Positions 1 through 6,268 of a DNA stretch of 40,322 bases are shown here, in pieces. The translations under genes and the position numbers were made by a program. Source of the stretch: Pseudomonadota bacterium (GTDB lineage: Bacteria > Pseudomonadota > Gammaproteobacteria > Xanthomonadales > Xanthomonadaceae); NCBI GenBank assembly GCA_963205415.1, contig CAUJJS010000241.1:1-40322 (forward strand). The letters run 5' to 3'. The notes beneath the pieces were generated by a model. That model ran no database searches, had not been told where the DNA came from, and saw only the letters and a list, made by a program, of their open reading frames with translations. Position 1 is the stretch's first letter. Each line of letters begins with the position of its first letter.

Positions 1-7
1 GTCCGCC

Positions 8-67
8 AGCGAACAATTCGGTGCAGCCGAAACCGCTACGCGGTTCGGCTGACCTCAGGCGTTAGCC
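8..67 (+). repeat. attC site upstream of cassette A (attC_0)
   Basis: The site reads from a degenerate R'' core (AGCGAAC) through a folded arm to the R' core GTTAGCC. The arm pairs AGCCGAAACCG with CGGTTCGGCT, leaving one unpaired A, as expected of an extrahelical base in a folded attC. Bases 1-65 are identical to 890-954, so the cassette that ended here carried the same attC as cassette C. The cassette itself lies outside the window. Orientation is inferred from similarity to aadA1-type attC, where TAACAATTC...GTTAG runs in the gene direction. Confidence 0.75.
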
Positions 68-71
68 CTCA

Positions 72-365
72 TCAGGTGAAGGTGCTCCACCCTTCCTCGG
101 GGTCGTACTCGGCGCCGTCTTCCTGCTCTGGCTGGAACCACCCTAGGTCGATCATCTTCTGCACATCTTCCGGCGTCAGCGGGAGATTGGTCGGGTAGGC
201 GTAGAACTGGTCATGTTCTGCGCCAATGTGGTAGCCGTCCCCGTCCTTGTAGTACGGTTGCAGCGTCTTCAAGCCTTCGATGAAGTTACTCAGTTTCATG
301 CCATATTTCTCCGTGTAGTACGATTGCAGCGTCTTCAAGCCTTCGATGAAGTTACTCAGTTTCAT
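72..365 (-). CDS. Cassette A protein, small acidic, function unknown
   Basis: A 97-residue protein of unknown function. Its first 22 residues (MKLSNFIEGLKTLQSYY...) are repeated at residues 23 onward, because a 66-bp segment carrying the Shine-Dalgarno sequence and start codon is tandemly duplicated in frame. Translation could begin at 365 (97 residues) or at 299 (75 residues); both starts have the same GGAG about nine bases upstream. The C-terminal part is acidic (PEQEDGAEYDPEEGW). No membrane segment or signal peptide is visible. It is the only ORF of cassette A and runs opposite to its attC. A second, truncated copy lies at the right edge of the window. Confidence 0.7.
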   Translation of the reverse strand: MKLSNFIEGLKTLQSYYTEKYGMKLSNFIEGLKTLQPYYKDGDGYHIGAEHDQFYAYPTNLPLTPEDVQKMIDLGWFQPEQEDGAEYDPEEGWSTFT

Positions 366-380
366 GCCATATTTCTCCGT
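249..380. repeat. 66-bp tandem duplication
   Basis: Two head-to-tail copies, 249-314 and 315-380, differ at one base (G256 versus A322). The unit includes a ribosome binding site, the ATG and 21 further codons of the cassette A gene, so the reading frame is preserved. Confidence 0.95.
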
Positions 381-391
381 AGTAAGCGCCG

Positions 392-449
392 GGCTAACTC
401 TGCATTCCAGCGGATGCGCTACGCGCCCCGCTGAATTTTGGTGTTAGAG
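392..449 (+). repeat. attC_A
   Basis: R'' GGCTAAC at 392-398 and R' GTTAGAG at 443-449 flank a folded arm (CCAGCGG paired with CCCGCTG). The site closes cassette A and opens cassette B. It is about 58 bp, near the short end for attC. Confidence 0.8.
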
Positions 450-641
450 GGCATAGAACCTGTTTTTGCTTACAGGCTCGATTGTCATTGCTCCATATCG
501 GTACTCTCGGTCCCGGCGAGCACTCGAGTCCATCAAGCCCTCGACTTCGTCGCGCTTCATTGGCCGCTTGAACCTGTATTTTTCCAGCCGATACCAGCCG
601 AAGTGGATCGTCCAGTAGCGAGTCGGTTCCTTTACCTTCAT
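444..641 (-). CDS. Cassette B protein, basic, function unknown
   Basis: A 65-residue basic protein rich in Arg, Lys and Tyr (EPTRYWTIHFGWYRLEKYRF near the N-terminus). I do not recognise the family. I chose the internal ATG at 641 rather than 668 because it is preceded by AGAGGG at a good distance, and that sequence is the complement of the R'' core of attC_B. The longer form would start inside the attC arm. The TAA stop lies in the R' core of attC_A. The ORF fills the cassette between its two cores. It runs opposite to attC but in the same direction as the phage early genes. Confidence 0.6.
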   Translation of the reverse strand: MKVKEPTRYWTIHFGWYRLEKYRFKRPMKRDEVEGLMDSSARRDREYRYGAMTIEPVSKNRFYAL

Positions 642-650
642 CGAAATGCC

Positions 651-705
651 CTCTAACAGTTCATTCAAGCCGACGCCTGCGCGCGGCTTAATTCAGGGGT
701 TCGCT
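651..705 (+). repeat. attC_B
   Basis: R'' CTCTAAC (651-657) is followed by AGTTCATTCAAGCC, very close to the L'' side of aadA1-type attC. The site ends with GGCTTAATTCA and a variant R' core GTTCGCT (699-705). The variant core is mirrored by AGCGAAC in attC_C, so it is a true cassette boundary and not decay. Confidence 0.85.
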
Positions 706-875
706 GGCTTCGCGCGCACTTCGTAGACATCGCATGCTGCGACCCGAGCTTCATCGGTCTGATAGAAGAACCTGCCGCGCGCATACTCCTCGTTACGCAG
801 GACGTAACGCACAACACCAACTCGCATCAGCGGGCCAGCCCTGTACAAAATCCAGTCGCCTTCGTTTGCTTCCAT
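693..875 (-). CDS. Cassette C protein, function unknown
   Basis: A 60-residue protein beginning MEANEGDWILYRAG, a small mixed alpha/beta-looking sequence without recognised motif. The start at 875 has AGGAG six bases upstream; the ORF track's longer form (to 905) would begin inside attC_C. The last codons and the TGA stop (693-695) lie beyond the cassette boundary, inside attC_B, so the C-terminus (KPANP) depends on which cassette lies upstream. It reads opposite to its own attC. Confidence 0.6.
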   Translation of the reverse strand: MEANEGDWILYRAGPLMRVGVVRYVLRNEEYARGRFFYQTDEARVAACDVYEVRAKPANP

Positions 876-896
876 CTCGTTCTCCTGTAGTCCGCC

Positions 897-956
897 AGCG
901 AACAATTCGGTGCAGCCGAAACCGCTACGCGGTTCGGCTGACCTCAGGCGTTAGAT
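897..956 (+). repeat. attC_C
   Basis: Identical to attC_0 through base 954 (65-bp repeat 890-954 versus 1-65). It has R'' AGCGAAC at 897-903 and R' GTTAGAT at 950-956. The bases after GTTAG differ from attC_0 because they belong to the next cassette, as the cassette model predicts. Confidence 0.85.
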
Positions 957-1178
957 GGGATGAATCCCTTGATCCGCCGACCAATAGCCAACGTCTGCAA
1001 TAACTCCAAGCTGATCGGCTCGGCGCTCGCCAGCGACAAGCCGAGCCGCAGTGTCGACACAGCTTCCGCACCCGCAGAACTCGCCGCCGCAGATGCACAT
1101 TTCATCCCCCGCATGCCTTGCTTCCGAGTACGGCGCGATCCGTAAGCAGTCATTGCAAAGAACAACGTGCTCGCTCAT
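951..1178 (-). CDS. Cassette D protein, Cys-rich (zinc-ribbon-like)
   Basis: A 75-residue protein starting MSEHVVLCNDCLRI. It carries a CNDC pair and a dense CICGGEFCGCGSC cluster, so metal binding (probably zinc) is likely. I know of no named family that fits. I chose ATG 1178 over 1235 because GGGAG lies just upstream and the longer form starts inside attC_D. That Shine-Dalgarno adjoins the complement of the R'' core (GTTAGATGGGAG). The TAA stop is formed by the R' core of attC_C. Like its neighbours it runs opposite to attC. Confidence 0.6.
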   Translation of the reverse strand: MSEHVVLCNDCLRIAPYSEARHAGDEMCICGGEFCGCGSCVDTAARLVAGERRADQLGVIADVGYWSADQGIHPI

Positions 1179-1189
1179 AAACGACTCCC

Positions 1190-1278
1190 ATCTAACAATT
1201 CGTTCAAGCCGAGCCCGCTTCGCGGTCTCGGGCACAACCGGTTCGCGCGGGCGGGCCGGCTTAACTCAGCCGTTATGC
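1190..1278 (+). repeat. attC_D at the cassette-phage junction
   Basis: R'' ATCTAAC (1190-1196) followed by AATTCGTTCAAGCC matches aadA1-type attC. The L' side reads GGCTTAACTCA and the R' core is GTTATGC (1272-1278). The site is 89 bp, with an extended GC-rich arm. By the cassette rule only G1272 belongs to the cassette, so TTATGC onward is phage DNA. The stop codon of the phage wHTH gene is supplied by this attC. Confidence 0.85.
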
Positions 1279-1523
1279 TGCAGAAACCACAAGAATCGCG
1301 GCCCTTGGCCTTTCACATGCCAAGGCTTCCGCTCCACCTTTCCGCGCATGTGTAGGTTCTTCACGTGCGCGCAGGTGTTGTGCTTCGTCCAACCGGTTTC
1401 GGCGGCAATTTCCGCTGTCGTCGCGGGCCCATCGGCGAGGATGGCCAGCACACGGCTTGCTTTGCTGTCTGGGTGCATCTGTTGCATGGCTCTCGTTCTC
1501 CGTGACCGCTCGGCGGTGTTCAT
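1266..1523 (-). CDS. Winged-helix DNA-binding protein, C-terminus altered by cassette junction
   Basis: An 85-residue protein with a helix-turn-helix core (SRVLAILADGPATTAEIAAE) and a following basic wing (GKVERKPWHVKG). It resembles small phage winged-helix regulators. The start at 1523 overlaps the stop of the upstream methyltransferase gene (ATGA) and has GAGGTG upstream; the 1532 alternative is less well placed. The last two codons and stop come from attC_D. On uninterrupted phage sequence (joining 1273 to 40205) the protein would end HNNKYPER, six residues longer than the present HNG would be by one codon. It is the last phage gene before the cassettes in the leftward operon. Confidence 0.7.
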   Translation of the reverse strand: MNTAERSRRTRAMQQMHPDSKASRVLAILADGPATTAEIAAETGWTKHNTCAHVKNLHMRGKVERKPWHVKGQGPRFLWFLQHNG

Positions 1524-3136
1524 GCCGCGCACCTCAGCGCCTGGGTGCAGTCCAGATTTGCGGCTGCGATGGCTGCAAGCGGCGGTGGGCTGACGCTGTT
1601 GCCGACCATGCGCACGGCGCGGGTGGCATTGATTGGCCTGCCATCGGCGGTGCGGTGGAAGATGTAGCCTGGCGGGAATCCTTGGGCTTTGTAGAGCTCG
1701 CTGGGGCGCAGCATGCGCAGGCCGATGTCCACGATGACATGCGGCACGCCGTGGACTTGGACTGTGACGAGTGCGAGGCGGTCGCGGGTGGTGATGGTGT
1801 CGACGGGGTGGGTGATGTCCAGTGCTTGGCCGTTGCCGTAGTAGTTGACGAGGAATGCGGCAACGCGGAGCGCGTTGGATTCTGTTTCCGGGCTCAAGGT
1901 GTACGTGGCGATGGCATGGTGCTCGCCGCCAGCAGAGAGAGTGCGCACGGGCGCATCGATGGCGCTGCCGACGTTATCGCCCCGCATCGTGACCATGTGC
2001 GCCGCCACCAGGCGCTGTTGACTGCCGGTTTGGGTGATGGTGGATAGCGGAGCGTCTGCGCCGCGTGGGGGTGCTGGGTTGCCACTGGGGCCGCCGCCGT
2101 TGGCTTGCTCGATAAATGCGCTGACCAGCGCGAAGTGTCCGCCTTTGACTTGGGCGCACTGTGTGCGTAGCGGTTCGCTTGCTGGCCACGTCGCGCCGCG
2201 CGAGGCGTTGGCAAACTCGGTGATGAATGAGGCATTGCCGGGCACTATGAAGGGCTCGGCTGCGTCGAGGACGTAGCGTTTGATGCCGCGCGCGATGCGC
2301 CGCAATGTGGCTTCGGCGAGGGGCTTGCGGCGGTCGAAGATTGACGGGCAGGGGGCTGACCATGCGATGCAGTCGGCGGCGGTGACGAAGGGTTGGGCGC
2401 AGCCCGGGCCGTGCGTTGGCTTCGGCCATTGGATCGGTTCGCCATCGCAGCGGGCAATCAGGAAAAGGCGCGTGCGGCTGGTGCCTGCGCCATAGTCGCA
2501 GGCGCGCAGTTTGCGCCACTGGACGGTGTAGCCGAGGCGGCGCAGCGCAGCGACAAAGTGCTGCCATGTTCGGCCTGCGTGGCGCTTGTCGGGCACCAGG
2601 AATTGGTTGTCGATCGGCACGCGCTCGCCGGGTGCGGATACGCTGCCATCCAGGCGAAGGGCGCGGCGGGTTGCGCGGTCTCGCTTGGCCACGAGCGGGC
2701 CCCATTTCAGGATCTGCTCGACGTTTTCCAGGCTGATGATGCGCGGACGCACGGCGCCAGCCCACTTGAGCACGACCCACGACAGCGAGCGCGTGGCGCG
2801 GCTGCGTGGCTGGCCGCCCTTGGCTTGGCTGAAATGCGTGCAATCGGGCGACGCGTGCAGCCAGCCTACGGGCCTGCCGGCGCATTCGGTGCGCGGGTCT
2901 GCGGCCCATACGTCTTCGCACAGGTGCCGAGCCAGCGGGTGATTGGCGGCGTGCATGCCGATGGCCCAGGCATCGTGGTTGATGCAGATGTCGGGGTCTC
3001 GGCCGAGCGCTTGTCGGAGTGCTTCGCTTGCGCCGCCGCCGCCGGCGAAAAGATCGACAACGATTTCCCCGTGGCGCAGTTTGGATGCGCCGGTGGCGTG
3101 GAAGCCGAAGCCTTGCTGGCGGTTTCCATCAGCCAT
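1520..3136 (-). CDS. DNA (cytosine-5) methyltransferase
   Basis: A 538-residue C5-type DNA methyltransferase. Motif I is VVDLFAGGGG (about 26-35). The catalytic loop is SPDCTHFS, with the nucleophile near Cys99; here SPDC replaces the usual PPCQ. Motif VI is ENVEQ, motif VIII includes the arginine-rich QWRKLRACDYGAGTSRTR, motif IX is RMLRPSELYKAQGFP and motif X is VGNSVSPP. All conserved blocks are present. The start at 3136 was preferred over 3286 because the longer N-terminus is the out-of-frame shadow of the HNH-like gene. Start and upstream stop overlap by eight bases. It probably protects phage DNA from host restriction; the target sequence cannot be read from the protein. Confidence 0.9.
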   Translation of the reverse strand: MADGNRQQGFGFHATGASKLRHGEIVVDLFAGGGGASEALRQALGRDPDICINHDAWAIGMHAANHPLARHLCEDVWAADPRTECAGRPVGWLHASPDCTHFSQAKGGQPRSRATRSLSWVVLKWAGAVRPRIISLENVEQILKWGPLVAKRDRATRRALRLDGSVSAPGERVPIDNQFLVPDKRHAGRTWQHFVAALRRLGYTVQWRKLRACDYGAGTSRTRLFLIARCDGEPIQWPKPTHGPGCAQPFVTAADCIAWSAPCPSIFDRRKPLAEATLRRIARGIKRYVLDAAEPFIVPGNASFITEFANASRGATWPASEPLRTQCAQVKGGHFALVSAFIEQANGGGPSGNPAPPRGADAPLSTITQTGSQQRLVAAHMVTMRGDNVGSAIDAPVRTLSAGGEHHAIATYTLSPETESNALRVAAFLVNYYGNGQALDITHPVDTITTRDRLALVTVQVHGVPHVIVDIGLRMLRPSELYKAQGFPPGYIFHRTADGRPINATRAVRMVGNSVSPPPLAAIAAANLDCTQALRCAA

Positions 3137-3581
3137 TGGCGGACACCTTGCGCGGCCTTGCGCGCGCCCATGAGCGGCCTGCCCAAATGTCGCGCACGGT
3201 GTTTGCCGACACGCCGTAGCGCATGGCGATGGTGCGTGCCGTGGTTGCGACGGCGGTTGCCCGGGCGGCGCGGATTTCTGCCACATCGGCGGGCAGCAGC
3301 TTGGTGGCGCCTCGGCGTCGGCAGCTGGTTGCGTAGTGATCGCAGTCCAGGTGATGCGGGTTGACGCATCCGACCACGCCGCAGGTGGGATAGACGACAG
3401 CGCCTTCCGGGATGGGGCCGAACAGCTGCGACCAGATCCAGCGGTGCGCGAGCATGTCGCGCCCTCCGAAGGTGATCTTTCCGTGGCCGAGTTCGGTTGT
3501 CGAGCCGAGCCAGAGCCAGCAGTCGTCTGGCGACTTGCCGATCTGGACGCGCTGGGTGATGGGTTGGCCGGGGTGGGGCAT
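3129..3581 (-). CDS. HNH-like endonuclease family protein
   Basis: A 150-residue protein with the layout of phage HNH_3-type proteins: CWLWLGS near the N-terminus, AHRWIW and FGPIPEG in the middle, then CGVVGCVNPHHL with paired cysteines. The C-terminal third (ADVAEIRAA...YGVSANTVRDIWAGRSW) resembles the DNA-binding helix-turn-helix tail often attached to such proteins. The usual central His-Asn signature is not clear (VVYPTCG stands where a His-containing strand is expected), so activity is uncertain. I chose ATG 3581, with GAAG upstream; the 3620 start would overlap the upstream gene. Free-standing HNH genes next to phage methyltransferases are common. Confidence 0.65.
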   Translation of the reverse strand: MPHPGQPITQRVQIGKSPDDCWLWLGSTTELGHGKITFGGRDMLAHRWIWSQLFGPIPEGAVVYPTCGVVGCVNPHHLDCDHYATSCRRRGATKLLPADVAEIRAARATAVATTARTIAMRYGVSANTVRDIWAGRSWARARPRKVSANG

Positions 3582-3600
3582 GGCGGGTTCTTCGTGGCGG

Positions 3601-4404
3601 TTACGGGCTGAAGGAGCCAACGACCAGCGGGAAATTGAGGTCGTTGCTGAGCAGGCTGACGAATTCCTGTGCGATGTCTTCTTCGGCGCTTTCCTTGCCG
3701 ACGATGCGCAGGATGAGCGCGGGCTTGTCCTGGGTTCGCACTGAAAGCCTCAGGACGAAATCGCGCTCGCGAAACCCGGCGTAGGGCGTAGTGGTAAAGA
3801 TGAACTTCGGCGGGATGCCGGCATCGGATCGGGCCTCGATTTCTTCAAGCGCGCTGCGCTTTGCGCCGAAGTCTTTTTCAACGCTGTTGGTTTCGCTGGT
3901 GGCCTTGATCTTGATGTCGCGGATGGCGCTGATGGCGCGCTGCAGGTTGGCGGGTGCGCCGTCGCCGTAGTCGGGGGCGATGTTCGCGCTCCAGTCTTCG
4001 ATGAAGTCTGTCATTTCGCGTTGCGACATGGGCCGGCCATTGATGGCAAGCAGGGCCGCATAGGGTGCGGCTGGCTCCAGCTCAAGCGTGGCACGCCAAT
4101 CGGCGTGGCCGGGGGCCAGTTCGTCGCCGATGTTGAGGAAAACGGTGGCGGATGCTTTCTTTGCATCAATGAATCCGCGCGAGAGGTCGAGCTTTCCATT
4201 GCTGCCAACGTATTCGATGAATCCTTCAAGCGAGGTTGTGTTGAAGGTGCCACGGAAGCGTGCGCGCCCGGCGTTCAGGTGTTCAAGCGACAGCACTTTG
4301 CCGTCGTGCAGTACGGCTGGAATCAGCCCGTTTTCGAGGCGATTGGCCAACGCGGCGGCGAGGGCGAGGCGTTCGATCTTGTCGATTGTTGTGGCGTCCA
4401 TCAT
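3601..4404 (-). CDS. DUF2303 (YfdQ-like) phage protein
   Basis: A 267-residue protein that fits the DUF2303/YfdQ family by length and sequence (FRGTFNTTSLEGFIEYV; DWRATLELEPAAPYAALLAI; MSQREMTDFIEDW). The family is frequent in prophage early regions and its biochemical role is not established. No signal peptide or membrane segment is seen. It overlaps the upstream gene by four bases (ATGA), so the two are probably translationally coupled and may act together. Confidence 0.75.
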   Translation of the reverse strand: MMDATTIDKIERLALAAALANRLENGLIPAVLHDGKVLSLEHLNAGRARFRGTFNTTSLEGFIEYVGSNGKLDLSRGFIDAKKASATVFLNIGDELAPGHADWRATLELEPAAPYAALLAINGRPMSQREMTDFIEDWSANIAPDYGDGAPANLQRAISAIRDIKIKATSETNSVEKDFGAKRSALEEIEARSDAGIPPKFIFTTTPYAGFRERDFVLRLSVRTQDKPALILRIVGKESAEEDIAQEFVSLLSNDLNFPLVVGSFSP

Positions 4405-4760
4405 GCGCGTACTCCATCCGTGCGGCCCGTGGCAGCGCCGGCACCGAGTTCCATTTTGGTTTGCGTGTTCGGGAACAGGGTGAGCTCACCACCGCGCCCG
4501 ACGTGCAGCGGGGTGTCGGTGGCGGTTTCCTCTGTGATCTTGCCGCGGGCCTTCGGCACCACGCTTTTGAGCGAGTGGGTGACAGCGACCTGGTTGCTGG
4601 TGCCGATCTGCTTGATGTTGAAGCGCAGCACGAGTTCGCCTTTCTTGCCGTGGGTGCAGACGTTGGCGGCGATGTCGGAGAGCGCGGTGTTGATTTGCTC
4701 TTCGAATACACCGGCGTTGAGGTGGCCGAGCAGCTCGGCGATGTTGGTGCGTTGAGTCAT
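4401..4760 (-). CDS. Conserved phage protein paired with DUF2303
   Basis: A 119-residue protein with a helical start (NIAELLGHLNAGVFEEQINTAL) followed by a beta-rich half (ELVLRFNIKQIGTSNQVAVTH; TPLHVGRGGELTLFP). I recognise the pattern as a protein that commonly accompanies DUF2303 in temperate phages, but no function is known. The overlap with the downstream DUF2303 gene suggests a joint role. The ATG at 4760 is preceded by AAGGAA. Confidence 0.65.
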   Translation of the reverse strand: MTQRTNIAELLGHLNAGVFEEQINTALSDIAANVCTHGKKGELVLRFNIKQIGTSNQVAVTHSLKSVVPKARGKITEETATDTPLHVGRGGELTLFPNTQTKMELGAGAATGRTDGVRA

Positions 4761-4782
4761 GGTGAGTTCCTTTGGTGATGGA

Positions 4783-5088
4783 TCAACGTGCTACGTGTGC
4801 GACGGGTTTGCCGAGGTGCAGGGTTTCGCGCGGTACGGCGCGGATGGGTGGGCGTGCGCCGAAGGTGCCGGCCCATTCGAATTGCGCGTCGGTGAGGGAC
4901 GCGTGGCGGGCGGTGACGTGGCCGCAGCGGCAGCATTCGAGCTGGTGGCGTTCGGCGGGGGCTTCTCCTGGTGTGGCCTGGCCTTCACGATTGGTGCGGC
5001 CCATGCAGACGATGTGCATGGGTTCGCGCGCGCAGCCTCGGCAGCGGGCGAAGGTGCCGGCGGGGTGGCTCAGTTGGCGTTGGCGCAT
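4783..5088 (-). CDS. Small Cys-rich (zinc-finger-like) protein
   Basis: A 101-residue protein with two probable metal-binding pairs, CRGC and CCRCGH, a spacing typical of small phage zinc-ribbon proteins. The start at 5088 has an excellent Shine-Dalgarno (AGGAGG) and overlaps the upstream gene by 19 bases. I do not recognise a family and no catalytic motif is visible. It lies in the PL operon. Confidence 0.6.
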   Translation of the reverse strand: MRQRQLSHPAGTFARCRGCAREPMHIVCMGRTNREGQATPGEAPAERHQLECCRCGHVTARHASLTDAQFEWAGTFGARPPIRAVPRETLHLGKPVAHVAR

Positions 5089-5453
5089 GGGGTGGCCTCC
5101 TCGCGGATGGCGCGTTCGAGTTCTTCCTGGGTGAGCTCAAACTGGTAGGCGGCTGCGGAGGCGCGGAAATGGGCGAGTTGATGGGCGAAGGTGGGGGGCT
5201 CGATGTGATTGCCGGCCCTGCTTGCACGCAGCTGCGCGAGTTGTTCGCCGCAGATGTCGGCAACGCGCGCGTCGATCTCCATGACGGTGACCACCTCGCT
5301 GGCTGCCATCTCAAACACGCGAGATTCGCCTTGCGAGAGTTCGCACAGCGCGATCAGGCTTTCTGGTTCGGTGTTTGCGGTGTCGCGCCGGAAGCGGGTG
5401 ACGAGCAGGTCAGAGCCGTCGGCGGCTACGTTCTCGATGCGGACGGCAGGCAT
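5070..5453 (-). CDS. Hypothetical early protein
   Basis: A 127-residue acidic, largely helical protein (ESLIALCELSQGESRVFEMA; FELTQEELERAIREE). The start at 5453 overlaps the stop of the upstream gene as TGATG; the 55-residue extension in the ORF track is Arg/Pro-rich and out of character, so it was discarded. No recognised domain. Position suggests an accessory early protein. Confidence 0.6.
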   Translation of the reverse strand: MPAVRIENVAADGSDLLVTRFRRDTANTEPESLIALCELSQGESRVFEMAASEVVTVMEIDARVADICGEQLAQLRASRAGNHIEPPTFAHQLAHFRASAAAYQFELTQEELERAIREEATPCANAN

Positions 5454-5674
5454 CAGGCAATTTCCGGATGGGCGGCGGCGCGGCGGGCAGTGCGGCGGGC
5501 GATGCGCAGTGCCCAGGCGGCGGAGCAGTTGGAGCGGACCAGGGCACGGGTGTCGGCGATGAGCCGGGCGCGGATGTCGGCAGCCAGGCCGAAGCGTTCG
5601 GCAACGCGGGCGGCGCATTCACCGGCGGCGCGCTCGCGTGCGCGAGGGTGGGAGGCAAGCGGGATGATGTTCAT
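5453..5674 (-). CDS. Hypothetical early protein, helical and basic
   Basis: A 73-residue alanine/arginine-rich helical protein (FGLAADIRARLIADTRALV). It is coupled by overlap to both neighbours (TGATG downstream, ATGA upstream), which supports it as a real gene in the leftward operon. The short basic helices could bind nucleic acid, but no motif establishes this. Confidence 0.55.
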   Translation of the reverse strand: MNIIPLASHPRARERAAGECAARVAERFGLAADIRARLIADTRALVRSNCSAAWALRIARRTARRAAAHPEIA

Positions 5675-5880
5675 GCGGCATTCCTCGTTGTGGTGTTTGT
5701 GGCGTGGCGGATGGCGATGTCGAGCGCGGTTTGCATGTGGCCTGCGCCGTCGTTGAATTCGGCGTCGGCGGCGGCAATGGCGGCGGCGATGGTTTCTGCG
5801 GAATGGCCAGCCAGGCGCGCGCGGATGTGCGCGTGCAGGCGGTCGGTTGCCGTTGGGTGTGGCATGGGCATGGTGTTCAC
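5671..5880 (-). CDS. Hypothetical early protein
   Basis: A 69-residue mostly helical protein (SAETIAAAIAAADAEFNDGA). The first codon is a GTG at 5880 overlapping the upstream stop as GTGA. An ATG three codons inside (5871) is an alternative; neither has a strong Shine-Dalgarno, so coupling to the upstream gene is likely. No family recognised. Confidence 0.5.
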   Translation of the reverse strand: MNTMPMPHPTATDRLHAHIRARLAGHSAETIAAAIAAADAEFNDGAGHMQTALDIAIRHATNTTTRNAA

Positions 5881-6134
5881 TGGCGGCGCTCGATGTGGGC
5901 GATGACGGCGTTGGCGACGGGCAGGCCGGCGCTGGGGATCCAGAACCTGGCCTTGCCGACGTGCAGCTCGTTGCCGCGAAGGTTCACCACCGCTGCATTG
6001 GCGATTGCCGTGGCGATGGGGTCGCCGTTGACTTTGGCGCGACGGCCTAGGCGGACGATGAGATCTTCGCCTGCGATGCGAAAACTGAGATCAAGGCCTC
6101 CGGGTAGGGGGATGGTGGCGGGTACGGCTGGCAT
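5877..6134 (-). CDS. First gene of the leftward operon, hypothetical
   Basis: An 85-residue protein with a compact beta-looking core (GLDLSFRIAGEDLIVRLGRRAKVNG). The start at 6134 was chosen over 6167 because GGAG lies ten bases upstream and the longer form would begin inside the PL operator. The predicted transcript start is only about 17 bases upstream. It is directly exposed to repression from PL. Function unknown. Confidence 0.6.
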   Translation of the reverse strand: MPAVPATIPLPGGLDLSFRIAGEDLIVRLGRRAKVNGDPIATAIANAAVVNLRGNELHVGKARFWIPSAGLPVANAVIAHIERRQ

Positions 6135-6157
6135 GTGGACTCCGGGTTGGTTGGCGG

Positions 6158-6197
6158 AGTGAACCACAGGTTCATGCGCGCGTCAACCGCAGGTTTA
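6158..6197 (-). promoter_or_regulatory. PL promoter with two repressor operators
   Basis: On the - strand a -35 TTGACG (6181-6186) and a -10 TTCACT (6158-6163) are separated by exactly 17 bp. Two dyads overlap it: TGAACCACAGGTTCA at 6160-6174 and TCAACCGCAGGTTTA at 6183-6197, 23 bp apart. Bases 6153-6174 are the exact inverted copy of 7176-7197 at PR. The arrangement predicts that one repressor silences both promoters. Confidence 0.75.
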
Positions 6198-6268
6198 CGA
6201 TGCTGTGCGCAAAGCCAGTGAGTTCGTGCAAGAATCGGCGCTCTACCAAGCCAAAGGAGGGTTGTGTG

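Larger units (their letters stand above)
62..1272 (+). mobile_element. Integron gene-cassette array, cassettes A-D
   Basis: Using the cleavage point G^TTRRRY, four cassettes can be delimited: A 62-443, B 444-699, C 700-950 and D 951-1272. Each ends in its own attC, and the outer cores of each cassette are complementary: GTTAGCC/GGCTAAC for A, GTTAGAG/CTCTAAC for B, GTTCGCT/AGCGAAC for C and GTTAGAT/ATCTAAC for D. That is the hallmark of genuine cassettes. All attC sites point +, whereas the best ORF of every cassette lies on the - strand. No integron integrase or attI is present. The array abuts phage sequence at 1272/1273. Confidence 0.85.

Noticed and set aside
61-178. The 118-bp repeat at 61-178 and 40205-40322 as phage terminal repeat or as attL/attR of the serine recombinase
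   Set aside because: It starts exactly at an integron core and is cassette sequence. Serine recombinase att sites share only a few bases, and the repeat does not begin at the window start.
1-1272. Search for an integron integrase or attI
   Set aside because: No tyrosine recombinase ORF is present anywhere in the window; the only recombinase is of the serine type.
2393-3364. 323-codon + strand ORF opposite the cytosine methyltransferase
   Set aside because: The - strand frame contains all methyltransferase motifs; the + frame is a codon-bias shadow.
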